64,000 nt of DNA from Galbula dea (Eukaryota > Chordata > Aves > Piciformes > Galbulidae), in the NCBI GenBank assembly GCA_013399015.1, contig VWZX01002526.1, positions 1,394,835-1,458,834 on the forward strand, in the 5' to 3' direction. This document shows, piece after piece, positions 12,707-24,232 of this stretch. Below the pieces are notes generated by a model. It was not told where the DNA came from. It saw only the letters and a program-made list of their open reading frames with translations, and ran no database searches. How positions within the stretch are numbered: position 1 is the stretch's first letter; the number at the start of each line of letters is the position of its first letter. The position numbers and the translations under genes were made by a program.

Positions 12707-12777
12707 CCGGGAAAGGCCGAGGGCTGCCATGGCCAACCTGGCCGCCTCGGGGCAGAGGGCGGCGGTGGTGGGGACAG
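12699..12777 (+). CDS. Possible short first coding exon, gene unrecognised
   Basis: Within the CpG-rich block an ATG at 12699 and a second in-frame ATG at 12729 open a frame. The second ATG has a strong Kozak context (GCTGCCATGGCC). The frame encodes an alanine-rich N-terminus ending in GQRAAVVGTG and meets a possible donor, ACAG|GTCAGC, at 12777/12778. The donor is mediocre. Past it the frame stays open to 13010 but reads as arginine- and serine-rich non-specific sequence, as expected for intron in a GC-rich island. The AVVGTG end loosely recalls the start of a nucleotide-binding fold, but it is too short to assign. I do not recognise the gene, and a chance frame is quite possible. Confidence 0.25.
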
Positions 12778-13010
12778 GTCAGCGTCACTTCAGTGGTGGG
12801 AGCCTTGGCCCCTCGGTGGCGAGGCTCAGACCTTATTCCCTCAGAGGCAGGACTCCTCTGCTCTGTGGTGGGGCTCGGAGTTCGTCCCCTCTGAGGCAGG
12901 GCGCTCGCTCTGTACCCTCCGTGTCAGGGCCCAGGGTATTGGAGCTTTCCGGGAGCTGCTCCAGCTGCCGGTGGCCAGGAGCGGAGCCCAGGCGAGACAT
13001 TGACCACTAA

Positions 13011-16000
13011 GGCCATGACTGTAGTATGTGATACCAGCTCAGCAATGGAGAGAGCCCAAAGACTGCTCCAAGCACCCCCTGCTTCCCTCTGTCCGTGAGA
13101 CAGGGAAAGGGGATATGCTCCTCTCTTTCACCCCATGCAGCACCTAACGTAGCTGAGGTTAGCTCCCATCCACTCAGCCACTCTAAGCATTGAACTGCTC
13201 AAATGCCCCCAAAGCCAGCAGCACCCAGGCATGGGATAAGGTCAAGAATGGAAATTGTCTTTGAATGGTGTTGTGCAGGTGCAGCTCCCCTAGCTAAGCA
13301 GGAGGAAGGGATGTCAGCCTGCTACAGACATGGCTCATCTTTGGGTGGTACTGATATCTTCACAAGAAGAGTTCCTCTGTTCCTGCCTTGGCAAACTATT
13401 GCATAAATGACCCTGGGATAGCCCTGGGATGGCCTTTCCCACTACAAGTCTCTCTGTATTTGCTGTAGCCCTGGTTTGGTCTGAATGACCCTTTTCATCC
13501 TATAGGTCACCGTGTCTTGACTTGTTTGCCAGGCTGTATTTAGCATCCTAGCTGCACCTGTCTAGAGCTGCTGTAATGGTCTGCAATTCATCCACACCAG
13601 AGACAAGAGGTGCAAGCTCAGATCTCCAAATGAACTGGTTAGTGTCCAATCTGGGTGTACTGCTGAATTCAGGGTTTGGAAATGCTCTGGATCAGTCACC
13701 TCACAGACAGTATGTATGGGAATGTTTCAACTCCATTACAAACCTGCACAGCTACATGCTGCACTTGACTCCAACAGCTTCCTGTCTGAGTTGTGGTTTG
13801 TGTCATTTTAGATTGCTAGTAAATCAGAAGGGGAAAAAACCCTGACTTGTCCCTTCCACTCTCAAACACAAAGTGTTCCCAGTTAGGCAATGCCTGCATC
13901 AGGAATTTCCTTTGGATTACCAAGTCACTACGGAAGGAAAAGATCCTGGTGGAAATAAGTCACCACACATCAATTCTGTGAACTGCTTACTTTGGAGTGC
14001 AGAGCTCCAGACCAGCTCACCATGGTCACCAGATGCATTTTCCTCAGCCATTAGCTGCATGTCTGAAAGAACCCCCAAGAAGCCCTGCTCAGGGTCTTGC
14101 TAGATTACACCCTCCATGTGCAGCCCAAACAGTTTACAGTCAATGAGAGATTTGAAATACAAAGGACTTAAAAGTCTCCAAGGACAATGTGCCATTGGAA
14201 AAAGTCAGGAGACAGCAAGTGTGTTGCCAAGGTCATGGGTCCATGTCAAATGATGTTACTTACCCTCTGCATTACAGAGAAAGAAAGGCCCAGCCCAGTT
14301 CCTCTCAAATGTTAGATCTGACTCTGGGATAAATTTTGGGCTTGTGTATGAGGTGAGCACTTGAAGTATTTCTTCTTCCTAAAAGCACAAGTGGAGTGCT
14401 TGCTCCTACTCCTGCCCCTGCCCCAAGATGATTTTTACTTGGAACAGACCAGAGCTAGCAGAGAAGGGAGAGAAAAAGGCCCCCAGAACAAATCAAACCC
14501 AAAGACAAATTTTTGCATCAAGGAGAAAAGGTTTCCTTCCTCCTGGCAGAAATCCTGAAACATGGGAATAATTCAACACAAAGCAGCATGTAGCAAACTG
14601 AGAACTGCAAAGATCATCCCCTTCGGATGCCCTCCTGAGGATATCAACATATCCCACACCTTCATCTGGGTAGTTTTCACCTCTGCCATGCAGTCCCTTC
14701 CTCAACTTTACTTGTTGCACACTGAGTTTTGATGTCTTTCATTGGAGGTTTCCTAAAATGTCACTATGGCTAAGCCATACCATTCTCCTTCCCAAGCCAA
14801 AGGTGTCCATGTCCAACTGATTCTCTTTGATTGTCCATTAGTGCTATCTTTTAACATACATCCCTCTTTTGCCCCAACATATTTAACACAAATACTTCTT
14901 TTGCCCTAAAACTTCTTTTGTTGAATACAAAGAGTATCTTTTTGCCTCAGTTGACTAAGTGATTCACATGTTCTTCTCACAAAATTCATCCCCTTTCCCC
15001 TGGTCATCCAAAGGACAGTCTAAGTGTCCTGAGACTCTGTGCAACATTTGACCAGCTTGTAACACCCAGTGCTTAATTCCTGCTTGATTTAACTTAGGTT
15101 AAGAAATGCTCATGGCTCAAAATGCAACAAGGGAGCCAATATTTCTAATACCTCCCTTCTACCCCTGACTGTGCATCCCTCTCTCGGTGACACGTAGCCT
15201 GCTGCAAGGCCAGGAGGCATCCATAGGCTGGGAACATTTTTCGACGTTCCTTTCCTAATCCATTTGAACCTTAACAATTTGACAGGTCAGGCAGACCTAA
15301 CAGGTTTTACTACCAGCTGGCAGAGCAGAACAGAAGAGCTCATCCTCCTCTAAGTAATAACCAAAGGACTAGTAGGCCATCACAGCCTCCAGGCCTGTGA
15401 AATGCACAGTTTGGTGGGTGCCGCCCTGGGAGACAATCGCCAGTAATCCTGGAGCCTTCCTTCTCATTCTCACTCCTGGGGACAGGGCATGGAACCTGCC
15501 TGTGACTCATCTCTTGCCTGGGCAAACTGCCACAAAGGAAGAATATTCCAAATGGCCCATGATGAGCCTCCACTGCTTAGTTCCAAATAAAACAGGAGAA
15601 GGAGCAACAGCTGCAGAGCCTGTTTCAAAACACTGAGCCACAATGAAACGGTGACACAGCAATTTGCAAGAGCCCAAAACATAGCAAGGCTCTGTCATAA
15701 GCAGCCTCTTTTAAAACCTAACCTACAGAGGTGGGGAGCTCGACTGCCTGGTGATCTGATCTGTCTCTGAGTGACAAGTCCATGTAGAAAAATGTGGCTG
15801 GTGATGCCTCACAGCCAGAAACAGTTGTGTGCAGCAGGCAGGCAACTCCAGAAACTGTCATCTTTCCCCTTTTCCCTTTTAGCAAAGCAGTGTTATATCA
15901 CAGGTGTTATTGTTATTCCAGAGACAGGGGAGTTTCCAACCTTAGAGATGAAATGTAGACTCCATAGAGGAAGCACAGTGAGTGGCTACATCTGGCTAAC

Positions 16001-19000
16001 CATCCACTGGAGAAACAATACCACCTTGGCACTGTTGTCCATCAGGGCCCTGGGGCCCCTTACATCCTCTACCATAAAACATTATCCTACCCTTACACAT
16101 CTTATGGTTTTCTCAGTATACTGACACCTTCTTGCTTAGATCATATTAAGCCTCTGTGTTGCCACTGTGACAATTAAAGTAACTCTATTTCTACATAGCT
16201 TCATTCACTTTGACCTAGTTTAATGAGCACACTTTAAATTAAAGGTACTTTGGGTAGTCCAGTTTAACTTGCAAAGATGTCTCTCCAGAGCACATCTCCT
16301 CCAGAACCACCCCATGCCTCTTTGTTACATATCACAGGCTTCTCTGCTCTTTACTTTAGTCTGATTTTGGAAGTGAAAGCTCTGAAAACACCATCAGGAA
16401 GGATTAACCTGGCCAGTATTTGTAGAATGCTATCTACATCCTAGCTGGAGATGATTTCAACATAAGCATTGACTCTATCTACTCTCTCCTGCATTTGCTA
16501 ACATAGGATCTACCTGATCTTCCCAGTCATGCCCATCTGGTGACCTGAGCCTAACCTTTTAGATCTGAGTTGATACAAAAGCCATAGCATGGGAGAGCAG
16601 AGAGACATGTGGAGCAGGGCAAATACATCTACAGCTGCTAACAGCTCAGACAGCAATAGCATAGGACATCCTAGCTCAGACTTCATTCAAAACTCTTAAC
16701 TCATGCTTTATACATACAGAAGCAGGGTGTGAGGGGGGTCCTCCTTCACTCCCACAGAAGGCAGCACCCAAGTTAACCTCATCAGCAGAGGATAACCCTA
16801 GCCAAAGAGAAGGAAGAGGAAAAGGCACAGATGGCTTTTGTGAAGAGGCCCAACTTCATTCCAAATAATCTTGCTTGGTGACAGTACAGCAAAGTTTGGC
16901 TGTGTGACCAAAACAGAGAACATGATGGATGTCTTCAAGAGGACTATCAAGCATGTGCAAGGAAGGTCACAGCAAGATGGAAGGAGCTGCTGTATTTTTT
17001 AAGTGTAAACTATGCCTCTACTTGTACATATAGATCAGATTTCCCATGGAGTGGAAGCTTCACCTTCTCAGGAACATCCAAGCTGATCTGTATCTCCATA
17101 AAAGCCTTGTATTTAATAAACCAAGTAAGTGCTTCATCATTTGAAGGAAGCCTTTGTGCACTCAAGACACTAACTTCTCCAAAATCCCCCCAGCTGAGGC
17201 AATTTGTTTGGAGAGTTCACTTTTCTGCTGCAGTACAGGCAGCCACTGTGTTTCCATTGACATTCTGGTTCTGGGAGAAGGTTCAAGTTTGCCCAGGGTT
17301 ATAACCAATAAGTGAAATTAGCAGTGGTTTCATCTCAGTTAACCCCAAATTGCCTATGTCTACACAGATCCACCTAGAAGCAATTGAGCTCAAGCTTTTC
17401 TTTGGCACTGGATCAAGCACCATGAATTTGCATTTGAGTTCTAGCTCATACTGCACATAAAGTTTATCCAGACAACAGGCATATATAAGCATTTATGATC
17501 AGCTTCTCTTCCTTCTGCCTATTTCCACAGCAAATTACTGAGGAGTGTTTCTGACAACCTTTTAAAGTACAAATGGCTAAAATACATAAGTAGAGTATTT
17601 AAAGCACAAATGGTCAAAGTACATGAGCACAGTATTTATAGACTACTAACACTTCAGGAATAAAAGGAAGTCTGCTACTTCACTGCAAAGCTCAAATTTG
17701 GTCTACACTAAGTCATGCAATTTGCAAGCTTCTCCTTACATAGCACAAGGCTTGACCTGTGCATAGAGATTGTATTGACATGTGACACATGATCACTACA
17801 GGTGAAGAGTTACTTGCAAATTGTCCTCTTCACCCTCACCAATCCCAGCATTTTGAGGAACAGAGGTCACTGGATCTAGCTTCAGCCACTCAGCCCAATT
17901 GCATTTCCCACTGGGAGAAACAGGCAGTTGGAAAAAGTCTCTGGTGCTCTCTTGGCTGCTGAGATAGTCCCATGTTACACCATAATGTTGAGGACAGCCA
18001 GATGACACCTGGTGTGTTGTATGAGATCTCAAACATTGAAGTTTTCAAAGACCTTGAGTTTTACACAGATCAACACAAGCCATTTGAAGGTATTTTTTGG
18101 TGCTTGAGAGTGATTTGGGCTCTATAGGAAGCATAGACACTGAATGAGCATATGCAGAACCCCAGTCTGAGTTGCACAGCTTCACCCAGCAGCAGGTCCA
18201 TAAAGACATAGGTCCATTGTTCTATGCTGCAAAAGATGGAGGTTTGCTGAAGGTCACTAGATCATTAGAGTTTGCTCTGTGGACTCTCATTTCAGAGGAA
18301 ATGAGGAATGGAGTGAGACCCATCCAGCAGGTCATCCATTCTTGCACTCATTACTTGACTATGAGGAGACCTGTTATGTTCCACAGGCCATGAACCATCC
18401 TATTATCACAAGCCATAAAGCAGCTTGATCTGGCAACACAAACACTGGCCTGACAATGTTTCTGGCATTGGATGCATTGAGGAGATTTGCAGATCATGCA
18501 AAGAAATGAATTAATGGTTAACATGCAGGGTTGGGGGTTTTTTTTGTGTAAATAGCAATGTCAACTGTTCTTTATTCTTGCAAAATATAGTTATGGGTGT
18601 ATCATGGCCACATCTCTTTGTGACTGGCCTAAAACTGGCAGCAATACTTTGTGGAGATGTGCAGACTTGCACATGTCAGAAAACACACAGAGAAAATCAC
18701 AGAGCCTTAGTGCAGCTGGAGACAGACACATGTCCTGTGCCTTCCTGTATCTCCAGGATGTTGTCCTACACAACACACTCTGCTTCCCTCCACAAAGCTC
18801 TGCAGATGGATGACAGCTCCTTGCTGTCATCAGGGGTGTGTTACAAAACTTCCAAAAGTGACAAGGCTAGAAGATCTGGCTAGAAGAACTCAGATACAGG
18901 CTAAGAGTGGAAGGTTGTTTACATGAAGAACAAGTTCTGCTGTGAGATACCAGCCTTCCTTCTCCTCTTTTGGGGACAACACCCACTCTGCAAATTTGAG

Positions 19001-20364
19001 TAGTCCATAAAAGCAATGCAAACTGAATGATGGCTGGAGGAGGTGGCAGAAATCTGGCTGAGAGGAAAGCACAGGCTGAGCTGTAGCAGATGTCTGCTTA
19101 GACACGAGCCAGACAAAATCATTTTTTTGTCTGTCCTCTTGCAAAACAGCAGTCAGATCCACCTCAAGACCTTGTGATGTTTCTGAAATATTGTGGGGTC
19201 TTGGCAAAAAGGCACAGTGAGGTGCCTGCAACTTGCTTACCTGGTCCATGCATCTGGTAATTGAACTGCATTTCAAAAGGTCAAAAGGAGAGGCTGGGGT
19301 TTGTTGGGTTTTTTTTCAAGTGCACAGGGCCTGAACTCCCAGTTCCCTCTATTATTTCTGTTTCTTTAGCACTTTGGAAAAATCCTACACTGTCCTGCTT
19401 CTCATTTCCATCTGAAAGTCTTCAGTCTTGGATCCAGGTGCTGTGATGTGATCAGATAGCAGAATAACAATCTGTCCCATTAAAAGGACAATGGATCCCT
19501 TGCTTTTAAAACAACAGTTATTGGTACAAATACATTTTGACAAAAACCATAATACTCTTTGCTGTTGCCATCCTCCTTCAATCTGTCCCCTTTTCCACTG
19601 TCCTTCTGGACACACAGACACTTGCAGATTATCATGCTGTTTTCCCATCTTCTGCTAAATCCTCTCACAGACAGTTAGCTACCCATATATGTCATTACAA
19701 GGTATGTTTTCTGCCTCTTTTTACCTTTCAAACCATCATGGCCTGTAACAATTTCTACATCCATCACATTTCAGACCATCTCTCTCATCTGTCCCTACAG
19801 ACCAGAGACTACCACCAGTCTAGGTCTGTTCCCTCAGCCTGCTGTATGACCCCACAGCCTGTGGCAGTTCCCTGCTGTTTCAAAGATAATTTCACAGCAA
19901 AGGCAAAACAGCAGGATGGAAGAAAAGGACACAGAGACTCCTTTCTCTAACACCTTCCCAAACCACAGTCCTTACAACCAACATAACAGTCAAACAGAGG
20001 CATCTGGAAGACATCTGTGTCTCCAAGCCCTTCAGAAACCCTCTGCAACATCTCTGCCTGGCCAAGCTTTCCCACTGCACCTAGGGCCCTGAGGGACTGC
20101 ATTAATGTACTAGCTCTCCAACAGCCATAGAGCACATGTTGCTGAGCACCAGAACTTTTTCCCTTGGCCTCTTCATAGGAAAGGATGTCAGTGTCAGGCA
20201 GTCTTCACTTGCTTGGCCAAGCTACTCAGAGCAGGGAAGACACCACATTTGTGCCATTAGTTATTAGGCTGCTTGGTTTTCCCCTGTGAAATGACCATAA
20301 TCATTGCAGCTTTAGTAATACCTGTAGGGTTTAAAGCCTTGGTGCTACTCCTCATGGAAACTTT
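13011..20364. other. Non-coding DNA with no recognised gene
   Basis: There are scattered chance frames of 60-120 codons on both strands, none with recognisable domains. CpG is depleted again. I saw no tRNA, no long tandem repeat and no clear CR1 here. Confidence 0.6.
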
Positions 20365-20448
20365 GGGCCAGACTCTGAGCTGGTATAAATGGGATATAGC
20401 ACTACTGAAGTTGTTGAAGCTGCTGTAAATCAGGAAGGATTTGGCTCC
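20365..20448 (+). repeat. Degenerate palindromic sauropsid-type repeat (MITE-like)
   Basis: A segment beginning GGGCCAGACTCTGAGCTGG, followed by TATAAAT, a central CACTACTGAAGTTG, and then CTGTAAATCAGGA and GGATTTGGCTCC, resembles a widespread palindromic repeat of turtle, crocodile and bird genomes. That repeat has the layout GGCCAGAT...CTGGTGTAAAT...CCATTGAAGTCAATGG... and its reverse complement. Here the two arms have diverged, so the palindrome is only partial. I do not recall its database name. The age is inferred from the divergence. Confidence 0.45.
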
Positions 20449-23400
20449 TTTGCCTCTGGTGCATCCCTGTATGTGTAGTGACTTAATAAGCAATCATGAA
20501 GAACAACATTTAGCCTCCCAGCCTGAGTGCTGTGCAGAATATCAAAGTATTGCACCAGGACTACCACAACATGACTTTCTCTGTCCTTCCCAATCATAAA
20601 AATTTCCTTACCTCCCACATCCAGGGAAAGAGTGAAGTCACTTATCCCCTCAATTATACTGAAGTCAACAGAAGCAGCAGAGTCCTTGTTTTACCTGATG
20701 TTCCACTTGAGAAGGAGCAGTGCAGGAGCCTCTGTCATGGCAACTGCAGACCAGCTGTCTCCAGTCCTCTCCGATTACATCTTGGCTGTTACAATCCACA
20801 TCCTGCACTTATTAGTGATAAGGTCAATGGGAGCAAATACAATGGGAGCTGCTGAAAACTCTGTTGTTGCTCATGCCTCCGACGACACTCAACCGTGCTA
20901 CAGAAACCAAAAATAACTTCCTGGTCTCCCAGAGCAGCACAGAAAATATTTCCCTTCATTTTCTAGGTTATGGATAACTTCCCTTCTTTAGGTTTGTGGT
21001 GGCTATCTCTCCAGGAGAGCTGAACACAAATATCCTTTGGGGGCATGTGCCATCTCCCTCTGTGCTCTGCAGAAGTGCTCTCATCCCGACCACCATGCCT
21101 TCCTGACAAGAGCAGAAAATCACTCTCCCTCACTCTTCTGACTCCTACTTATGCATACACAGCTTTAACTCAATATTTATCCCTTCCTTCCTTCCTTTTT
21201 TCTGTCATACTCAGCCTGATCTTCTTACTATAGTCTCCCAATACTTGTATGAGAGTGTGAGCTACCAGTGCATCACACAGCAGAGAGCAGTAAGGTTGCT
21301 TGTGCCCTCTGTTGTTCCTCTAAATGAAACATACAGACCCTGAAAGTCCCAGAGGCTTTTTCCTACTTGTCTTTAGCTCCATTTCTTCCCTAAAAGCCAC
21401 CAGATCTGCAACTGCTAGACAGCATGACAGCAATGGATCAGGAAAACTACTTCTGCTCAAGCAATCTAGACGTTTTTGCTTCTTCCTACCACTTTTCCCT
21501 GGCCTTTGCCTGGCTCTGGCTGAGTGGTGAATAGAGAGACTGTCCCTCTGCACTGGCAGAGTGGTCTGCTCTGCTTAAAAGCTCATGAATTATCTTTGAT
21601 GATCTGCACTGCTTGGTTTTGACATACCTTTGGAAGCTCTAAAACCACAGTGAATGTCAGAGGAGATAGGAATGGGTTGAGCTGGGTGGAAAGTGAGCAA
21701 GAATTGTATCCAGGAACCTTTGTGAAGGTCAAGTCCTGCAGATAAGCCACCATATCATAAAAGCCATTAGCACAAATTGTTTTTCCAGTGGGAATCACAG
21801 TCCCTTTCCCCCACATATTTGAAAATACAACTCAAACACACGAGGGGTGAACCTAGAACCACCACTGGAGTGACACCTGGAGAGCTCAGAAGAGAGCAAA
21901 GCCCCTTTGTGCCATCATATGGAGACACATGGGAAGTCTCTGACCTCAAGTGGGATAAACAGGCAGGGCAGAGAGGGCAGGGCAGGGACAGACAAAGTGT
22001 TGCCTTGTTGGGCAGGGGAAGAAGGGATGCTATAAATTTATCATTGTACTGGCCACAGAGAGGGATTCCTTTGCTGGAACTGGTTGGTCTGGCTGACCCT
22101 AGGCTCCCAAAAAAGCACATGAACTTCCAAGTATGCTAAAGGCTTTGACCTTCCCTCATCCAGCTGCAAAAACCACCAGCTTTCTTGACAGCTACAACTG
22201 CAGTAATGACTCATTGTCAGAGCAAACATCTGTGTCTCATCTAACATATGGTGCAGTACAAAAAGGCACCAAGTTATTCTGTAAAGAAACCAGCAATGAC
22301 CTGTTGATCAGGCCAAGAAGAGGAAGGCTTCAAGCTGGTTTGCACTGCTCTGCAGTCTCTAGAGTACTGTTAATATGTACAAGGATATGCAAGATCTGGA
22401 ATAAAGATTACATGCCCTTTTCTGACCTTGTATGCTGCATCCAGTTAGAGGTCCTGAGCACCACAACTTGTGAGCAGCCAGCTGCTTGGGAAGTGAACCT
22501 GGATTCAGCAGGAAGGATTGAATCCTGCAGGGTAAGAGTAGGATCTCTTCTGAAAGATAAAATCCCAACAATCACTATACCAAGCCTGCAAGGATTTCAG
22601 GAAGCTCTGCACACTTAATTCTGCCAGCAAGAAAGTCTTCTACTTCCAACTTACCACTAGAAATAGTAGCAACACGTTGGATGTGAGCAGAGTGGTGTGT
22701 TGGCTCTCTCAGATGGAGAAAGCAGGATGAGCAGGCAGTTACTGTAGCCCACTGAGATCCTGCTCCATATCCCTAGAGCCAAGACAACCTTTGTCTCCTT
22801 AAGTCCAACTTCATCTGCTGTTTGAGCCAGACCCACAACAGGACACATAGTCTTTGGACACTTCTCACCCCCATGTTTTGCCCACTGATTTCAGAGATGC
22901 AGGTGACTTCACACCAAACTCTTCCTATGATCTTGTCTTCCATCCCAACCTAGGTGCTCTCCAAACCTACAGCCTCCTACCTTCTCCTACCTTCTCCTTC
23001 CTGCTCACCTCAAACCAAGACCTCAACCCTTAGCCTCTGCTTTCCACCCTCTTGACTCTGTTCTTCCCTGATTCCTAGTCTTCCTTAAGAGGAGACTTCC
23101 CTACATCCATCCCATAAACCTCACCAGCCTCCTTTTTCTCTTCCATGCCTCCTATATCTGCCATGGCCCAAACCATGGGTGTTTTAGAGCCAGCCCACTC
23201 TAGTGAAGGGAACCATCTGGTTAACTCCTGCTTTCTTATGGGATCAGAAGTGACAGCAATAAACACAACAGAAAAACTCTCACTAAAGGCAATATACAGA
23301 GACTGGACTTGAGATCTTATAACTGGGAACCATTTCAAGTGTTAATCATTCCCCTTTGTTGTTCTTTATCCAAGCTGAAGCTAAATCTTAATCTCCTTAA

Positions 23401-23984
23401 TCCCACTATTTCCATGTGAAAGGTCTGCAGGCAATGTGGGAGATAAACTCATTTATTTCTCTTAGAAGTTATGTCAAGGAGCACGACAGGAAGATCCACA
23501 GAGGCAGGAATTTTTAGCTACAGCCCCCCAGGGTGCAAGAACCCTGTTCTTTTTTCAAACCTGATTAATTCTGCATCAGTTGGGCACATTACAGACACCA
23601 TTTTTGTGAAGTCTACAGTGTATTCCCTGGGCCACAGCTGCTGCTTCTGCCACTACTTGCTATTTGTGGAGTGATTGCATCTGACAAACAGCAATGGGAG
23701 AGATTTTAGGAATGACTCAGTGGCAAAGGCAATTTCACATCCAATTTTACATCCAAGGACAACTTTTCACTGGATACAGAAGTAAGAAGGAAAGAGGTTT
23801 GTTCCCTGCACAGCACCCTCTCCAGATCTTGCTGAGTGTCACATCTTAAGCCATGGGCAGTCCATCACCCTTCAGCTATTCTGTGCTCCACACACAAAGG
23901 ACAATGACTATCAAGTCCTCAGCATGTTTCTTGGCTTTCTCCCAGGCTGGTGACAGCATGCTAGGTTTGGATGTACCCTTTTAT
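20449..23984. other. Non-coding DNA with no recognised gene
   Basis: No gene recognised. Open frames of up to about 160 codons (for example 22133-22618) have no domain features. Short GAAGTCAA / GGTCAATGGGAGC phrases at about 20650 and 20820 may be further eroded pieces of the palindromic repeat family next to it, but they are too short to call. Confidence 0.55.
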
Positions 23985-24232
23985 TCCCCTGGAGGACCTG
24001 CCAGTGATGAGTGTCTCCATCCCATACCCCAGGAGATGGTTGGCTTTCTGGGCCACGAGCATATATTGCTGGGACATGCTGAGCTTCTCATCAACCAAAA
24101 CATCAAGTCCTCTGCAGGCCTACTCTCAATCCATTCCCTGCTCAGCCTATATTTGTGCTTAGGATTGCCCTGACTCACATACAGGACCTTGCACTTGGCC
24201 TTGTTGAACTTTAGGAAGTTTGCATGGTAACA
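23985..24232 (-). mobile_element. CR1 LINE ORF2 C-terminal fragment (pseudogene)
   Basis: Read on the minus strand, this encodes the CR1 ORF2 stretch just after the reverse transcriptase core: a FNKAKCKVLYVSQGNPKHKY-like segment, then REWIESRPAEDL, then, after a frame disturbance, remnants of SMSQQYMLVAQKANHLLG. Canonical CR1 proteins carry FNKAKCKVL, NPKHKYRL, EWIESSPAEKDLGVLVDEKL and AAQKAN in this order. The copy has lost bases near the DLGVLVDEKL equivalent and is out of frame there, so it is dead. Neither end shows a CR1 3' tail. It is an internal piece of an old, broken element. Confidence 0.85.

Larger units (their letters stand above)
12670..13010. promoter_or_regulatory. CpG-rich block, possible promoter, truncated by the gap
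   Basis: Roughly two dozen CpG dinucleotides occur in about 330 bases, in sharp contrast to the CpG-poor DNA on either side. GC content is also much higher than in the surroundings. In vertebrates such islands usually mark promoters. No TATA box is visible. The island is cut on its left by the assembly gap, so its centre and direction of transcription cannot be determined. Confidence 0.55.

Noticed and set aside
12283..12788. Open frames on both strands crossing the assembly gap
   Set aside because: They stay open only because unresolved bases contain no stops.
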